Source: Glandiceps talaboti
Lineage: Eukaryota; Hemichordata; Enteropneusta; Spengelidae
Direction: 5' to 3'
Assembly (NCBI RefSeq): GCF_964340395.1
Contig: NC_135554.1
Span: 10,661,475-10,725,474 of the forward strand
Length of the DNA: 64,000 bases
Part shown: positions 27,001 to 36,985 of the stretch, piece by piece
How the letters are laid out: every line of letters starts with the position of its first letter
How positions within the stretch are numbered: position 1 is the stretch's first letter
The notes under the pieces: generated by a model
The model's database searches: none
Told to the model about the DNA's origin: nothing
The model's input: only the letters and a program-made list of their open reading frames with translations
Position numbers and translations under genes: made by a program

Positions 27001-28933
27001 CCATGCAGTCCTACACTTTTACTCAGGCATTATTTACATTTCCTGTCCCTTCCATGATCCAAATACAACAGAAAAGCATGGAATCCAACACTATGAGTGT
27101 TTTAAAGTTCAAAGTATAAATTGTACATTGCTCAGTTTATAGAAGTAATGTGTGATCACCATGAAACTATAAAGGAGAAGGGAGTATTCAGCTGGCACAG
27201 AGCCACACACTGTATGAAATCATAAATCATATGAAATAACAGTTTAAACATATTAATCATTCATGAATCACAGGAAATAATTTTACAGACACAAATAAAC
27301 TAATTTTATTATAATCATTAGCATGTCTACAGTGTCATCATTCTCTATCAATCAGAAACAATTTCATTCAGGACAATAACTATGTAAAATCTAGACAGTG
27401 CCTTTAGGACAATATGTGTACAAGTATGTAAATCATACACAGTGAAAAGAGACGGTATGTGGATGTGATGAGATATACCTAGACTCCCTAAGCAGGGTTT
27501 GAATTGACATGTAACAACAATTCTATTAATAGTACTTAGGGATGGTCATACATGCACAATGTCGCACAAGCTCAACAATTGTACAGACGAACATCATTCA
27601 TTTAGGTTAAGGCCCCCTCCCTCCTCCCCCTAAGCGAACATTCATAAGGACGACATCAAATGTGAACAGTAAACCATGATAAAAACTGTGACCACTATGA
27701 TTGATGTAATGACAGTAAAAGCATGATTGTAAACACATTAAAATACTACCAGAAACCCAGCACCATATCTCACATTAGAAGTTAGAACAAGAAGTAAAAT
27801 TTTATCAACTTATCAACATATTAGTAGTAAATATAAAAGCTGTGATCATTGAAGGCCTGACAATCTTCCACCGAAAATTGATTAGAAGTGCAAAAATGAA
27901 GTTCACCAATCGCACTGATGCCAGACCCCCTCTACTTTTCAATCAGGGATTTAATGAGGAAACAGAAACAAGTAGATGTACATATAGTACTAATAAACAA
28001 GAACAGAGTACTGCTATCAACAATGTACCGATTAAAGTAAAATATTTCTATCCACAGAGAAGTTAATAACCCTAAAGTTATACATGAAAGGTTTTGGGTT
28101 ATTGTGATGCCGTACGTCAGTCCGAAAACAGGGACAGACGGCCTGGCCTCACTGACTCGCTACTCCGCGGCTCCGTAGCTAGCCATTATCGGTCTAACTG
28201 TCGGAGTTCTCTAGCCACTATACACTAGCAACTTCACAAGCACCTGACCTGTGGCCTCGTGGTCGCTGACCTACCTAGTTTCATGTACTTAGCGCGAATG
28301 GGTTACGTTATTTTATTACAAAGTTTGTATGTAATAATAATATGCTCGTTAAACCGTGACGTTGTCACGTACGATCGAAGCAAATCGTTCTAACTTAATA
28401 CGTTCGCTGCAGCACCATGGCTGCACTAAAGACAAATGCTTGAAAACAAATCATGACCCACTGGCACAGACATAGAGTTGAACTTGAAACCTGGTCGATT
28501 GATTATTGTGTACATTACGTAATATTTCTTTATCCACCCTCTGCAGAAACGTAACCACCATGCAAATACGTTCCTATGATCATACGGTAGTGTTTATATA
28601 TTGGGAATATACGCAACGTTGCTCGACCACTGGTGTACAATATTTTGACATTATTAACTTGAACCAAAGGATGGGCGATGGTCCATATCCTGACGATTTC
28701 CCAGAACAACGCAAACGGATCCGAGGAAATCGTAACGCAACATTTAACACGGAAGTAAAGTGCTCAAAAATCAACCCGGAACTTGAACATTCGTTTTTGT
28801 TTCGACATTTGTCCGCGCAAACGTTTTCGATACTTTTGTCAATTTTCGCTACAACTATTCAGGAAGTTTTTGTTCACTCACCTGTACTACAGATCGTGAA
28901 AAAAGTTATCACTACGGCATATAAGCGATCCAT
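849..28933 (-). CDS. Gene A: Tie-like-ectodomain receptor, 5' part (13 exons, continues past left edge)
   Basis: Thirteen coding exons, joined in order from 28933 to 849, give about 810 residues with no stop: signal peptide, Ig-like 1, Ig-like 2, four EGF-like repeats, Ig-like 3 and FN3 domains 1-3. The protein is probably a cell-surface receptor. Domain order and the EGF motifs ([25 protein letters not shown]) match the Tie receptor family. Exon lengths equal those of gene B except Ig2 (+6 bp) and Ig3 (+6 bp), and every splice phase is conserved, so the two genes are paralogues in opposite orientation. The FN3-4, transmembrane and cytoplasmic exons expected from gene B would lie left of position 1; I searched 1-848 and found none. 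The reading frames are intact, so it looks functional rather than a pseudogene. Whether it ends in a phosphatase, a kinase or neither is unknown. Confidence 0.85.
1230..1453 (-). CDS. Gene A exon 12: FN3 domain 3, first part
   Basis: A 224-bp exon (phase 1 to 0): [39 protein letters not shown]. Same length as gene B exon 12. Donor CCAG|GTAAAC. Confidence 0.92.
2270..2522 (-). CDS. Gene A exon 11: FN3 domain 2, second part
   Basis: A 253-bp exon (phase 0 to 1): [39 protein letters not shown]. Same length as gene B exon 11. The residues between SRDDYE and SFRIDG differ most between the paralogues. Confidence 0.92.
3043..3113 (-). CDS. Gene A exon 10: FN3 domain 2, first part
   Basis: A 71-bp exon (phase 1 to 0) encoding [20 protein letters not shown], followed by FNIK and the donor AAG|GTAGGT. 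It matches the 71-bp exon 10 of gene B in length and phase and is recognised mainly by that homology. Confidence 0.8.
3114..4413. other. Gene A intron 9
   Basis: 1.3 kb of AT-rich sequence; no gene or repeat family recognised. Confidence 0.65.
4414..4743 (-). CDS. Gene A exon 9: fibronectin type III domain 1
   Basis: A 330-bp single-exon FN3 domain in phase 1-1: [50 protein letters not shown]. By eye only about a dozen residues differ from gene B over 110, the most conserved module of the pair. Even the intron end TATATTAG|ACCTGCC is conserved between the genes. Confidence 0.93.
4744..6262. other. Gene A introns 7 and 8
   Basis: Introns 4744-5518 and 5816-6262. The first has a CA microsatellite at 4857-4880 and a terminal motif of the hairpin repeat family (cagttcagttgtgctaaaaa) at about 4934-4953. 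The second is featureless. Confidence 0.65.
5519..5815 (-). CDS. Gene A exon 8: Ig-like domain 3
   Basis: A 297-bp phase 1-1 exon. EGIP directly after the last EGF repeat is also how the third Ig domain starts in vertebrate Tie2. Both Ig cysteines are present (SFTCESYG and QYFCFLQ). It is 6 bp longer than the gene B exon because of two extra residues in GPASGSNE. Confidence 0.9.
6263..6418 (-). CDS. Gene A exon 7: EGF-like repeat 4
   Basis: A 156-bp phase 1-1 exon: [31 protein letters not shown] and NNECQG. This is the extra EGF repeat relative to the three of Tie receptors. Acceptor TTTTCAG, donor GGAA|GTAAGT, mirrored in gene B exon 7. Confidence 0.9.
6419..8862. repeat. Gene A intron 6 with diverged copies of a 'caaggtcaa' repeat
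   Basis: Poly-C runs near 6640 and 6760. From about 7080 to 8240 there are three diverged copies of a unit with 'aaggtcaaggac', then 'agaaagct', a 'tctatctgtta' stretch and an 'aaatatggcc' stretch; the last copy ends 'ggatggactgacgggaccca'. Related copies occur at 12.2-12.6 kb. Confidence 0.7.
8863..8991 (-). CDS. Gene A exon 6: EGF-like repeat 3
   Basis: A 129-bp phase 1-1 exon encoding [16 protein letters not shown] and FGWSGDYCN. Acceptor GCTCAG, donor AATG|GTAAGT. Same length as gene B exon 6. Confidence 0.9.
8992..9990. other. Gene A intron 5
   Basis: 1.0 kb AT-rich intron; no recognisable element. Confidence 0.65.
9991..10137 (-). CDS. Gene A exon 5: EGF-like repeat 2
   Basis: A 147-bp phase 1-1 exon. 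[17 protein letters not shown] is nearly the same as in gene B and strongly recalls the DPYGCSC stretch of the second EGF repeat of Tie receptors. The donor is AAAA|GTAGGT, weaker than its neighbours. Confidence 0.9.
10138..11245. other. Gene A intron 4, with a strong hairpin
   Basis: A nested palindrome lies at 10806-10882: outer arms GGGGAGAGAAC and GTTCTCCCC, inner perfect stem CACCAGGC (10835-10842) / GCCTGGTG (10848-10855) with a 5-base loop. The rest is AT-rich. Confidence 0.6.
11246..11377 (-). CDS. Gene A exon 4: EGF-like repeat 1
   Basis: A 132-bp phase 1-1 exon with eight cysteines in EGF/laminin-like spacing, including [10 protein letters not shown] and [14 protein letters not shown]. 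The CICPPGF core resembles the first EGF repeat of vertebrate Tie receptors. Donor ACAG|GTAAGT. Confidence 0.92.
11378..16341. other. Gene A intron 3, repeat-filled
   Basis: 5 kb holding a TA-flanked MITE (11842-12090), 'caaggtcaa' repeat copies (12170-12600), a poly-G run (13655-13673), 'ttgcatacattt' repeat units near 14.1 kb, and two units of the 'atttgcatatcactgatggg' family ending in terminal hairpins at about 15849-15890 and 16255-16293. Confidence 0.7.
11842..12090. mobile_element. MITE copy 1 (TA-flanked, TIR GGAACTTGCAA)
   Basis: Begins CGGAACTTGCAA and ends TTGCAAGTTCCC, flanked by TA on both sides (11840-11841, 12091-12092). A second copy lies at 47586-47831. No coding capacity. 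A TA target duplication fits the Tc1/mariner superfamily. Confidence 0.8.
16342..16599 (-). CDS. Gene A exon 3: Ig-like domain 2
   Basis: A 258-bp phase 1-1 exon. It contains [25 protein letters not shown] and [11 protein letters not shown]. It is 6 bp longer than gene B exon 3 because of two extra residues near [11 protein letters not shown]. As in Ig-like 1, the F-strand cysteine is present and the B-strand cysteine is replaced. Confidence 0.9.
16600..19308. other. Gene A intron 2, repeat-filled
   Basis: Two tandem copies of a roughly 165-bp unit with 'atggctttggaca' and 'aaaatggctgc' (16880-17200), ending in 'ggacggacggacagacg'. A CA microsatellite is at 18201-18224, 'ttgctatggg' type units at 18300-18600, and a 'gatactattacaatg' family copy at 18840-19040. 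Confidence 0.65.
19309..19620 (-). CDS. Gene A exon 2: Ig-like domain 1
   Basis: A 312-bp phase 1-1 exon encoding residues about 18-122: ARLDITFF near the start and GVYYCEA near the end. It closely matches gene B exon 2 and has the same length. Only the F-strand cysteine of the Ig fold is present; no partner cysteine is seen at the B strand. Acceptor TTATAG, donor GATG|GTAAGG. Confidence 0.9.
22960..23440. repeat. Four tandem units of about 114 bp
   Basis: The motif [ct]tgttgct starts at 23071, 23184, 23299 and 23413 (spacings 113-115). Each unit also carries 'tacattttttgaatgttta' or close variants. Similar units occur at 240-560, 18280-18600 and 26020-26160. Confidence 0.8.
23460..24083 (+). 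repeat. Interspersed 'tttgcatatcactgatgg' repeat with terminal hairpin
   Basis: One of several copies: diverged units of about 130-150 bp, then a CA microsatellite, then a hairpin (gcgctactgaac / gttcagttgtgct) at the 3' end. Other copies end at about 15890, 16293 and 21833. Confidence 0.75.
24703..24830. repeat. Foldback hairpin element
   Basis: Arms of roughly 55-60 bp, from tgagaatggctattgctaca on the left to tgtagtgattatccgttctca on the right, with several mismatches. Forms a long imperfect hairpin in gene A intron 1. Confidence 0.7.
26460..27950 (+). repeat. Two copies of an unclassified repeat, third copy at 61.2-61.9 kb
   Basis: Copies at about 26460-26870 and 27540-27950 share 'accatgataaaaa', 'aaacacattaaaata', 'aaacccag' and 'gtgcaaaaatgaagttca' in the same order. 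No ORF; it may be a SINE or a non-autonomous element. Confidence 0.7.
28882..28933 (-). CDS. Gene A exon 1: start codon and signal peptide
   Basis: The ATG at 28933-28931 opens [17 protein letters not shown], a short signal peptide with a hydrophobic core, followed by one base G and a strong donor CAG|GTGAGT. The exon is 52 bp in phase 1, exactly like gene B exon 1. Spliced to exon 2 it gives D-ARLDITFF, as in gene B. It is too short to stand out as an ORF and was found by matching phase, length and signal-peptide character. Intron 1 would be 9.26 kb, which is long for this gene, so RNA evidence would be useful. A promoter block shared with gene B lies 63 bp upstream, which supports the call. 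Confidence 0.75.
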
Positions 28934-28995
28934 TATAAGACGTCGAGCGTCTTCCGTTCCACTGTCCTCGAAGTTGTAATGGCACTGAAGTTGCA

Positions 28996-29041
28996 CTCGA
29001 CTCGTCTCGTCTCGTCTCTCAAATTTGCATTTAGTCACGTG
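28996..29041 (-). promoter_or_regulatory. Gene A proximal promoter / 5' UTR block shared with gene B
   Basis: On the minus strand this reads an E-box CACGTG (29041-29036), an octamer ATGCAAAT (29030-29023), then GAGAGACGAG and repeated ACGAG ending in ACGAGTCGAG, 63 bp before the ATG. A matching block in the same order lies upstream of gene B. Similarity at this distance suggests a retained promoter or transcribed leader. Confidence 0.55.
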
Positions 29042-29856
29042 TCAAGAACTTTCTGATTCACCCCTAAGTTATCATGTACACATCAGGACTTGTAAGCCTA
29101 TAAGATCTGAAAACTGAGATGTGTATGACTGATTTTACTAATTTTCGCTTTTATAACACTGTTCAATGTTCAACAACTAGAAACTATTATATAGTACTAA
29201 CGCTGTGATGTATCTGACGTAATCACGGCCTATGACTACACGGCCCAGCTCTGACACGTGACCACGTCCATGGTGACTATGTTACACGTTTAGGACTGAA
29301 AATATTTCCTATTGGCCTTGTTGTCCGAGTCCATGCTAGTTTGGCAGTGGGGAGGGCCGAGGTTAAAAAATTGCAACTCCAGAATTATTTTGGTGTTGAG
29401 CTTATTCAGATTTGTTAGATTTGAACTTTAGTTTCGACTGCAAACAGCGGAAAAGGCATGCTCAAAACAAAAATAACGTTAATTATATTGCATCTGTATT
29501 AGACTGCATATCATTATCCCAGTCATGATATTAATGGCAGTCTATTTTGTTATCAATGTTCTTCACTAATTTTTATTTGCAAGCATTTTTACACTTGTTT
29601 GCCTGTTATTTTTGTTTCCTAAACTCAGTGGTGAAGTGCTCTCTTTGCTACACCTAATGTTAACAGATACTGAAAACATATAACAATCAGCCCAGAAATC
29701 CGATGCACTGGGGGCGAGTTGAAAATATCATATATGGATAGTTGAAATGGGACGAGTTGCCGCTATGTATGATCGATCAATGGGCTGTAAATAGTGTATC
29801 ACGGATGTCACAGTGGACACACAGGGCACCCAGGCTCAGTTAGTTTTGTTTACGAA

Positions 29857-30076
<220 letters not shown>

Positions 30077-30140
30077 TTTCGTAAACATGACTAACTAAGC
30101 CTGAGTGCTCTTTGGTATACGTTGTCATCTTCACTCACAC

Positions 30141-30507
30141 ACAGTTACCTGTGACCTAATGCTCTATTCCAGAATGATATAATATTCTATTTTATTCTAT
30201 TCTATTCTATTCTATTCTATTCTATTCTATTCTATTCTATTCTATTCTATTCTATGATCGCAATACAAAATAATGATGCTATTATCATATATATTTACGA
30301 TGTTCAAAAAAATACCATTGTCGACGACGGTATATTTTTATTGTCGTAAATAACGTTTGGGGTGGTCTCGTAGGTAGCGTCCCTAGCGGCGAGAGGCTGG
30401 GTCACTAACCGAGACTAACAACGTCATAATTTTGTATTATGATCATCCTAGAATAGAATATTATCGCCCTGTAGCCTGGAATATAATATTAGCTCACGAG
30501 TGACTGT
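30141..30507. mobile_element. TIR element copy 1, with (TTCTA)n expansion in its left arm
   Basis: Left arm starts acagttacctgtgacctaat; right arm ends gctcacgagtgactgt. Inner arms share 'attttgtattatgatcatc'. A TTCTA pentanucleotide array (about 30184-30255) lies where the second copy has a single 'attctagtcta'. Confidence 0.65.
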
Positions 30508-30889
30508 GGGGCAACCACAGATTTACAAGTAATTATCAGACACCGTGACGCAAAGCCATACCAAACCAAATCTGGCCAAACGTGACAAGTATACGAATAT
30601 GTGCACAGCTGGACAGTTACCGTAGGGTAACAGGTCTGAGTATAGTCTTAATCCGGTGTTGATTTCGTGTCGCTATAGCTACGAATCGCAGAGCACAATC
30701 GAGGTGAAGGGCAAAAGTCACCGTGGATGCACAAACATGAAGGATGAACGCTTTCGATGTTAGGGGGCGTGAGAAGATTTTGTAGGCGTTAAATTTGACA
30801 GGGAATACAAAACATGAAAGATGTAGCATGTGAGACTTGGATGTAGCCACTGTGCTAGGGACTTGGCTTTTAAGATGATGAACAAATAT

Positions 30890-31035
<146 letters not shown>

Positions 31036-31319
31036 CCACAAATTGGGCAACAGATCACACGTTTTTTTTAACACCAGAAGTTCAGGGTAGTGCAAAATCA
31101 TCGGGTATGATATTTACAATATTCTCTGTTTTCATTATTAACTTATATCGTGATCAAAAGTGTACATTTTCAACCAGTTTAAAACACCATGGTAGCAACT
31201 TCTTGTATCAACATTAAGGCATTAGCATCAATATATAGTGGGTGCGGGTGTCTGTGATTGTTTGTAATTTGTATGTGCATACAACTGTAAGACGTCACGT
31301 GAAAAGTACTTGACAGCTG

Positions 31320-31373
31320 TTTTTACATAAGGCCCAAAATTTCCGATTACACTCAATTTTAGAATAGGCGGGT

Positions 31374-31405
<32 letters not shown>

Positions 31406-31640
31406 GGGGGGGGGGTGGAATTTGTTTTCCATGTGTGAGTTTCTAGTTCAGGTAGTTATGCTTTCCGTTGTTTGCTATATAGTCTCTGTGTTATTTTGTG
31501 TTTTTGTGTTGTTTATTTCTTCTCATCAGATGTACAGCCATTTACAGATTGGAAGAACAGTTTCGCATCCATTATTTGTCATGAGATGTCACAATTTTCG
31601 CGATTTTTTTTCTCAAAAACATTAAAAAAAGTTTAGGATC
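31320..31640 (+). repeat. Dispersed repeat, also at 22520-22750
   Basis: Shares 'ttccgattaca', 'tctagttcaggta', 'gtctctgtgttatt' and 'acagattggaagaacag' in order with 22526-22720. Includes a poly-T run then poly-G at 31379-31415. Confidence 0.7.
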
Positions 31641-32748
31641 GGCAGTGAAAAAACTAGGTGGAGTTGGGTTACCGAAATTAAACATTTTCTTAGGCTTTAG
31701 TATACATTAGCATATACAAGTTGTTTTTTTAATTTGATCGACATACACTAGATTGGTAATGGAAACTAATTCGCTAAATGTGTGTGGACAGTAGTCCAAT
31801 TTAAAACACACTTCTTAAAATTTGATTCCAAGTATTAAACCTCGATTAGCACTGAGCTTATTGATAGAGAAAATGATAACGTAGTGACCGAAAATAGTTT
31901 GTGGATCCATTTTTTTCCACCCCCTAGAAATCCAAAATTGAAACCACATTGAGTATCACAGTGAACACTATTACAACTACCGACATCAGACCGTGGACGA
32001 ACAGAACCTTTTACGGAAAGTAAAGAAGTGAATTGGATCGGATAATGCTTGGCTAAACAGTAGTAGGTGTATCAGAACATCACTCTATCGGTATGTACAT
32101 ACTTTTCGGAGAGCTCTGTCATTACAGTGATGGAAATTGGTCAAAAGGTGGAATGGTCAATGGAACGGAATATCATGTAAATAGACGTGAAAAATAAAGT
32201 TTACATTTCGGATGGATAAAGTATCCAAAAGTAATTGTGTTTCCTGATATCTCTACTATTGCATTTATGTAATGGACAAAACTTGTTATTTATTAAGAAT
32301 AGGCCAAATGGTAGTGCACGTTTCTTTTGTCTATAAATGCCCTCGAGCTCCCTTTCAGTGTTTCCGCATTAACCGTTAATTCCGCGAGTAGTGAAGTACG
32401 GCTTTCCATGTCGAATTTCGAATTCCGCCAATTCAAACAATTGCAAGGTACGCACTTTTTATTGTACGTTGTGATTAATTCACACTTCAATTCGATCACA
32501 GGCACTCGAATCAACCTGTATGATTTTTTAAAAGCCTTATCTACTATACAGGCGTTTTTAAACTAGTGAACTTTTCAGTCGCATCGGTTTATACAAAGAG
32601 ATGTTGACAATTAACATATATATATCTTGGTGACATCATCGAGTCATGCTTGTCAACATTACGTAATAGCTCAGACTGCTATTGTCATGGTACAGGCCAG
32701 AGGTACAGTAACAGTAATGTCATGAATGTATAGAAATAAAAAATTGAC

Positions 32749-33163
32749 ACTACAGTGAACACTATTACAACTACGGACATCAGACCGTGGACTAACAGAA
32801 CCTGTTACAAACAGTGAAAGTAAACAAGTGAATTTATAATACTTTGCCCAGCATGTTTGACAGCAGAGACTTGTATAACACACTATTATTTGATAAGAAT
32901 AATGTTATTGCCTCTTTTAAAAGGACATTAAATACCAAGGGAACTGGAAATTTGTTTTGTGAATGTAAACTTGCATGTAAAGTGGTCATAATACTGTTCT
33001 TATCAAATATGGAGTGTAATACAAGTCTCTGTACTAAAAACATGCTGTGCCAAGCAGAGTGCCAAGTGTCATTAATTAAAACCAGTTGTTTACTTTGCCC
33101 ACTTGTAACAGGTTCCGTTCATCTATGGTCTGATGTCGGCAGGTGTAGATAAATCTGACACTG
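32749..33163. mobile_element. Foldback element copy 1
   Basis: Long imperfect inverted arms: 'ggacatcagaccgtgg' and 'aacctgttacaa' on the left match the reverse complement of 'ttgtaacaggttccgtt' and 'ggtctgatgtcggc' on the right. The centre holds 'atttgataagaataatg' against 'ttcttatcaaat'. Confidence 0.7.
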
Positions 33164-33644
33164 CTGTTCCAACCCGGAACTTAACCCGGAACTCGAAATT
33201 GATCTGCTCTCTTTACCCACTCGGTAAGTATCTGTGTAATCCGACCTCAGCATAATAATACATGTACCACAGTTAGACGTAAATAACCAGCCCCCCCCCC
33301 CCCCTTGAACCGCGAAATTAGCTAGTTTATCTTTTTTTTCAATCCTTTCCTTTAATGCATGGGGAAGTATGAATGTTCAAAAAATAACCATATAGTTACG
33401 CTTTGTAAAGTAACTTCAAAAGTAGACAACCCAGGTCAACAAGAGGCTCTTTACGGAAACGTTCTGCTTCCATGGTTATACTCACACGTCTTTGTTTGTT
33501 TGTTTGTTTGTTTATTTTATTAGAAATATCAATTCGTACAATATATGTGGCACTTACGTAACGCCGGGTATATGTTGACATACTACGACGACTCCATGAA
33601 TCCCAGCATATATGGCAAGCATTGTTTAATATCGGAAACAGACA

Positions 33645-33861
33645 ACAGTCACTTGTGAACTAATATTCCATTCCAGGGATGGTAATATTCTAGTCTAGGA
33701 TGATCATAATACAAAAATGACGCTAGGCAGACACTGCTAAAGGTATCGGTAATTTTTGACTATCGTAAATACCTATAATAACGTCATTATTTTGTATTAT
33801 GATCATCCTAGACTAGAATATCACCATCCCTGGAATGGCATATTAGTTCACAAGTGACTGT
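33645..33861. mobile_element. TIR element copy 2
   Basis: 217 bp. Left arm from acagtcacttgtgaactaat; right arm ends attagttcacaagtgactgt. Arms of about 75-80 bp nearly pair, e.g. 'ctaggatgatcataatac' with 'gtattatgatcatcctag'. No coding capacity. Confidence 0.85.
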
Positions 33862-33876
33862 GGAAACATACTATAA

Positions 33877-34045
<169 letters not shown>

Positions 34046-35007
34046 ACAAAGTTTACACAGATCGAGAGAACAAATAAATAATAATGACTGTGGCATAATT
34101 AATACACACGTCATGATTCCGAATTGTGGGACTCCCTCTATCGGTATGTATATACTTTTCTGAGAGCTCTGTCATATTACAGTGATGGAAATCGGTCAAA
34201 GGCGTGGAATAGTCAATGGAACGGAATAGCATAGGCGTGAACAATAAAGCTTACATTTCGGATGGATAAAGTATCCAAGAGTAATGTGTTTCCTGATATT
34301 GCACTTGAATATGTAATGGCCAAAACTTGTTATTAAGAATAGGCCAAATGGTAGTGCAGTTTTCTTTTGTCTAAAATGCCCTCGAGCTCCCTTTCAGTGT
34401 TTCCGCATTAACCGTTAATTCCGCGAGTGGTGAAGTACGGCTTTCCATGTCGAATTTCAACTTCCGCCAATTCAAACAATTGCAAGGTACGCTCTTTTTA
34501 TTGTTGTGAGTAATTCACACTTCAATTCGATCACAGGCACTCGAAACAATCTGTACGGGGTTTTTTGAAAGCCTTATGCCTACTATACATTTCTTTTACA
34601 TCATGCAGATTGATTCGAGTGCCTGTGAATTCGATGCGTCAGAAATTTCCCTCAATTTATCTTCGACCCAAATTTTCACTAAGAGGGGAGTTGCCATAGT
34701 TACTTTTTAAATCTTTTCTCGGAAAGAAATAGATCGCAGGCGTGTATAAACTAGTGAACTGTTCAGTTGTATCGGTTGAATACAAAGAGACGTTGATAAT
34801 TAACATATTTTGATGACGTCATGCTTGTCTGCATTACGTAACAGCTTAGACTGCTATTGTCATGGTATGGTACAGGCCGGAGGTAACAGTAATGAATAGA
34901 AATCAAACATTGAAACCAAATTGCAATGCATTGAGTATCAGAGTGAAAACTATTACAACTGCCGACACCAGACCGTTGACTAACAGAACCTGTTACAAAC
35001 AGTGAAA

Positions 35008-35592
35008 GTGTAACAAATTGGGGGGTAACCTCTATTAACGTAACCCCCTTCAATGTTACTGTCTCTCTCTCCACTCTGTACACGGGATCGACTTGGACTT
35101 TTAGTGAATTAGCTCAGACTATACACAATGTTCATGGTTAACCTGGATCATTTGGAAGTTGCCACGGAGCAGATCGAAGCTCCTGATCTCGGACCGTCTC
35201 TTCCAAAAGACTGAATCCATCATTTATTTCACTAAATTCTTATAAACATAAAATATACAATACTCAAATGATTGGGTGATAAAGTAATCAGCACCATAAA
35301 TGACTAAAACGGAAGTATTGTTGTTGCCTTAATTCAATGCAAATGATATTGACAAATATGAAAACTAGCTAAACAATGTGATCACGTCATTGTTCTTCCA
35401 ACTGTCTGTAATTAGTCATTATTTGACACCAACGATCTTTTAATAACTTAATGTTGTCATCTTAGAAGCCTTCGCGAAATGCAAACATTTGTTCTAAGTG
35501 TTAATTCATGACAGCTGAGAGTTCACGGTGACCTCGCAAAACATCAAAACTTAGCGAATATCAAAAAGTTGTATTCTGTCATCCCTAACAAC
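35008..35592. mobile_element. 585-bp insertion inside second foldback copy, possible solo LTR
   Basis: Copy 1 reads cagtgaaagtaaacaag; in copy 2 this is split after cagtgaaag by about 585 bp that starts tgtaacaaattgg and ends cctaacaaca. TG...CA ends suggest a solo LTR, but no clean 4-6 bp duplication is visible (at most about 3 bp), so the class is uncertain. Confidence 0.45.
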
Positions 35593-35935
35593 AGTAAACA
35601 AGTGAATTGATAATACTTTGCTCTGCATGTTGGACAGCAGAGACTTGTATAACACACTATTATTTGATAAGAATAATGTTATTGCCTCTTTTAAAAGGAC
35701 ATTAAATACCAAGGGAACTGGAAATTTGTTTTGTGAATGTAAACTTGCATGTAAAGTGGTAATAACATTGTTCTTATCAAATATGGAGTGTAATACAAGT
35801 CTCTGTACTTAAAACATGCTGTGCCAAGCAGAGTGTCATTAATTAAATCCAGTTGTTTACTTTGCCCACTTGTAACAGGTTCCGTTCCTCCACTGTCTGA
35901 TGTCGGCAGTTGTAGATAATCTGACACTGCTGTTC
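35588..35935. mobile_element. Foldback element copy 2, inner part
   Basis: Contains a 22-bp inverted repeat with one mismatch: 35662-35683 (atttgataagaataatgtta) and 35761-35782. It continues the left arm at 34940-35007 across the insertion. Confidence 0.7.
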
Positions 35936-36235
35936 CAACCCGGAACTTAACCCGGAACTCGGTCTGCTCTCTTTACCCAGTAAGTACATGTACCTGAGTA
36001 ATCCGACATCAACATAATATTACCACCGTTAGACGAAGCGTAACTACGATTTCATTAGAAATATCAATTCGTACGTACAGTATACGTGGCAATTGCGTAT
36101 CGCCGGGATACTACGACGACTCTCTGAATCCCCATCGTCGAAAACCACGGCCTGTTTCACGGCAACGTTCTTAACGAGCCTCCCACAGGTCGACACGAGG
36201 CTCTTTACAGAAACGTTCTGGTATACCCACACGTC

Positions 36236-36281
36236 TTTGTTTGTTTGTTTGTTTGTTTGTTTGTTTGTTTGTTTGTTTGTT
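36236..36281. repeat. (TTTG)n microsatellite
   Basis: About 11 units. A shorter (TTTG)n at 33491-33515 sits at the matching place of the duplicated segment. Confidence 0.9.
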
Positions 36282-36910
36282 TTTGAACATTCATAACAAA
36301 CTTCCCAATGCATTAAAGGAAAGGATTGACTTCCGCCAATTCAAACAATTGCAAGGTACGCTCTTTTTATTGCTGTGAGTAATTCACACTTTAATTCGAT
36401 TACAGGCACTCGAATCAATCTGTACGGGGTTTTTTAAAAGCAATATTTACTATACATTTTTAAAAATCATACAGATTGATTCGAGTGTCTTTGAATTCGA
36501 TGCTTCAGAAATATCTTCGATCCAAATTTTCATAAGAAGCCATAGTTACTTTCTTAATTTTTTCTCGAAAAAAATAGATCACAGGCGTTAGTCGTATCGG
36601 TTTAATACAAAGAGACGTTAACAATTAACATATATATTGATGACATCATGCTTGTCTGCATTACGTAACAGCTCAGACTGCTATTGTCATGGTACGAGGC
36701 CGAAGGTAACACGAATAGTGAAGTTTCTTCACGGCACCTTGTCAGTTTTTTTCTGTAAAATGGTTTAACTTCAGCCGAAATTGTCAAAATCAAACTAAAA
36801 TTTCGAAATCTTAACGTAATCGTTTACAGCTATAAACGGTCAGATACACGGATGAGTACAGACAGACATCTGTCAATTCCATGGCAGATACGAAAACATT
36901 CGTGATCACA

Positions 36911-36942
36911 TGTCAAAATGTAAATTAGAGAGACGAGTCGAG
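36911..36942 (+). promoter_or_regulatory. Gene B proximal promoter / 5' UTR block shared with gene A
   Basis: TGTCAAAATGTAAATT is followed by AGAGAGACGAGTCGAG, 44 bp before the ATG. ATGTAAAT at 36918-36925 stands where gene A has the POU-type octamer ATGCAAAT, and the ACGAGTCGAG core is identical. Confidence 0.55.
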
Positions 36943-36985
36943 CTGTCAACACCAGGAAGAAGCTTTAAGTTGATGAGGTCTGGCA

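Larger units (their letters stand above)
19621..28079. other. Gene A intron 1 (most of it), repeat-filled
   Basis: Holds tandem and dispersed repeats of the 'tttgcatatcactgatgg' family (19860-20440, 21110-21833, 23460-24083, 26040-26450), four units of about 114 bp (22960-23440), CA repeats at 23994-24023, a foldback (24703-24830), a poly-G run (25636-25649) and two copies of another repeat (26460-26870, 27540-27950). No exon was recognised. Confidence 0.65.
28080..29340. promoter_or_regulatory. CpG-richer interval around gene A start
   Basis: Compared with the surrounding AT-rich DNA this stretch has many CG dinucleotides (for example ctccgcggctccg and cgtcgagcgtcttcc) and straddles gene A exon 1. 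It may be the core promoter region. An ORF of 157 codons on the plus strand (28506-28979) lies antisense to exon 1 and matches nothing I recognise. Confidence 0.35.

Noticed and set aside
26810-27142. 110-codon ORF with a His/Pro-rich stretch
   Set aside because: It starts inside a dispersed repeat and the His/Pro run comes from a CCA/CCC-rich tract. No domain is visible.
28506-28979. 157-codon ORF on the plus strand in the CpG-richer interval
   Set aside because: It matches no family I know, has no evident domain, and overlaps gene A exon 1 and its upstream block on the opposite strand. It is best explained as a chance ORF in GC-richer DNA.
32834-33152. ORFs on both strands in the duplicated segment (also 35618-35927)
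   Set aside because: They lie in the inverted arms of the foldback element, which is why both strands stay open. They show no protein family features.
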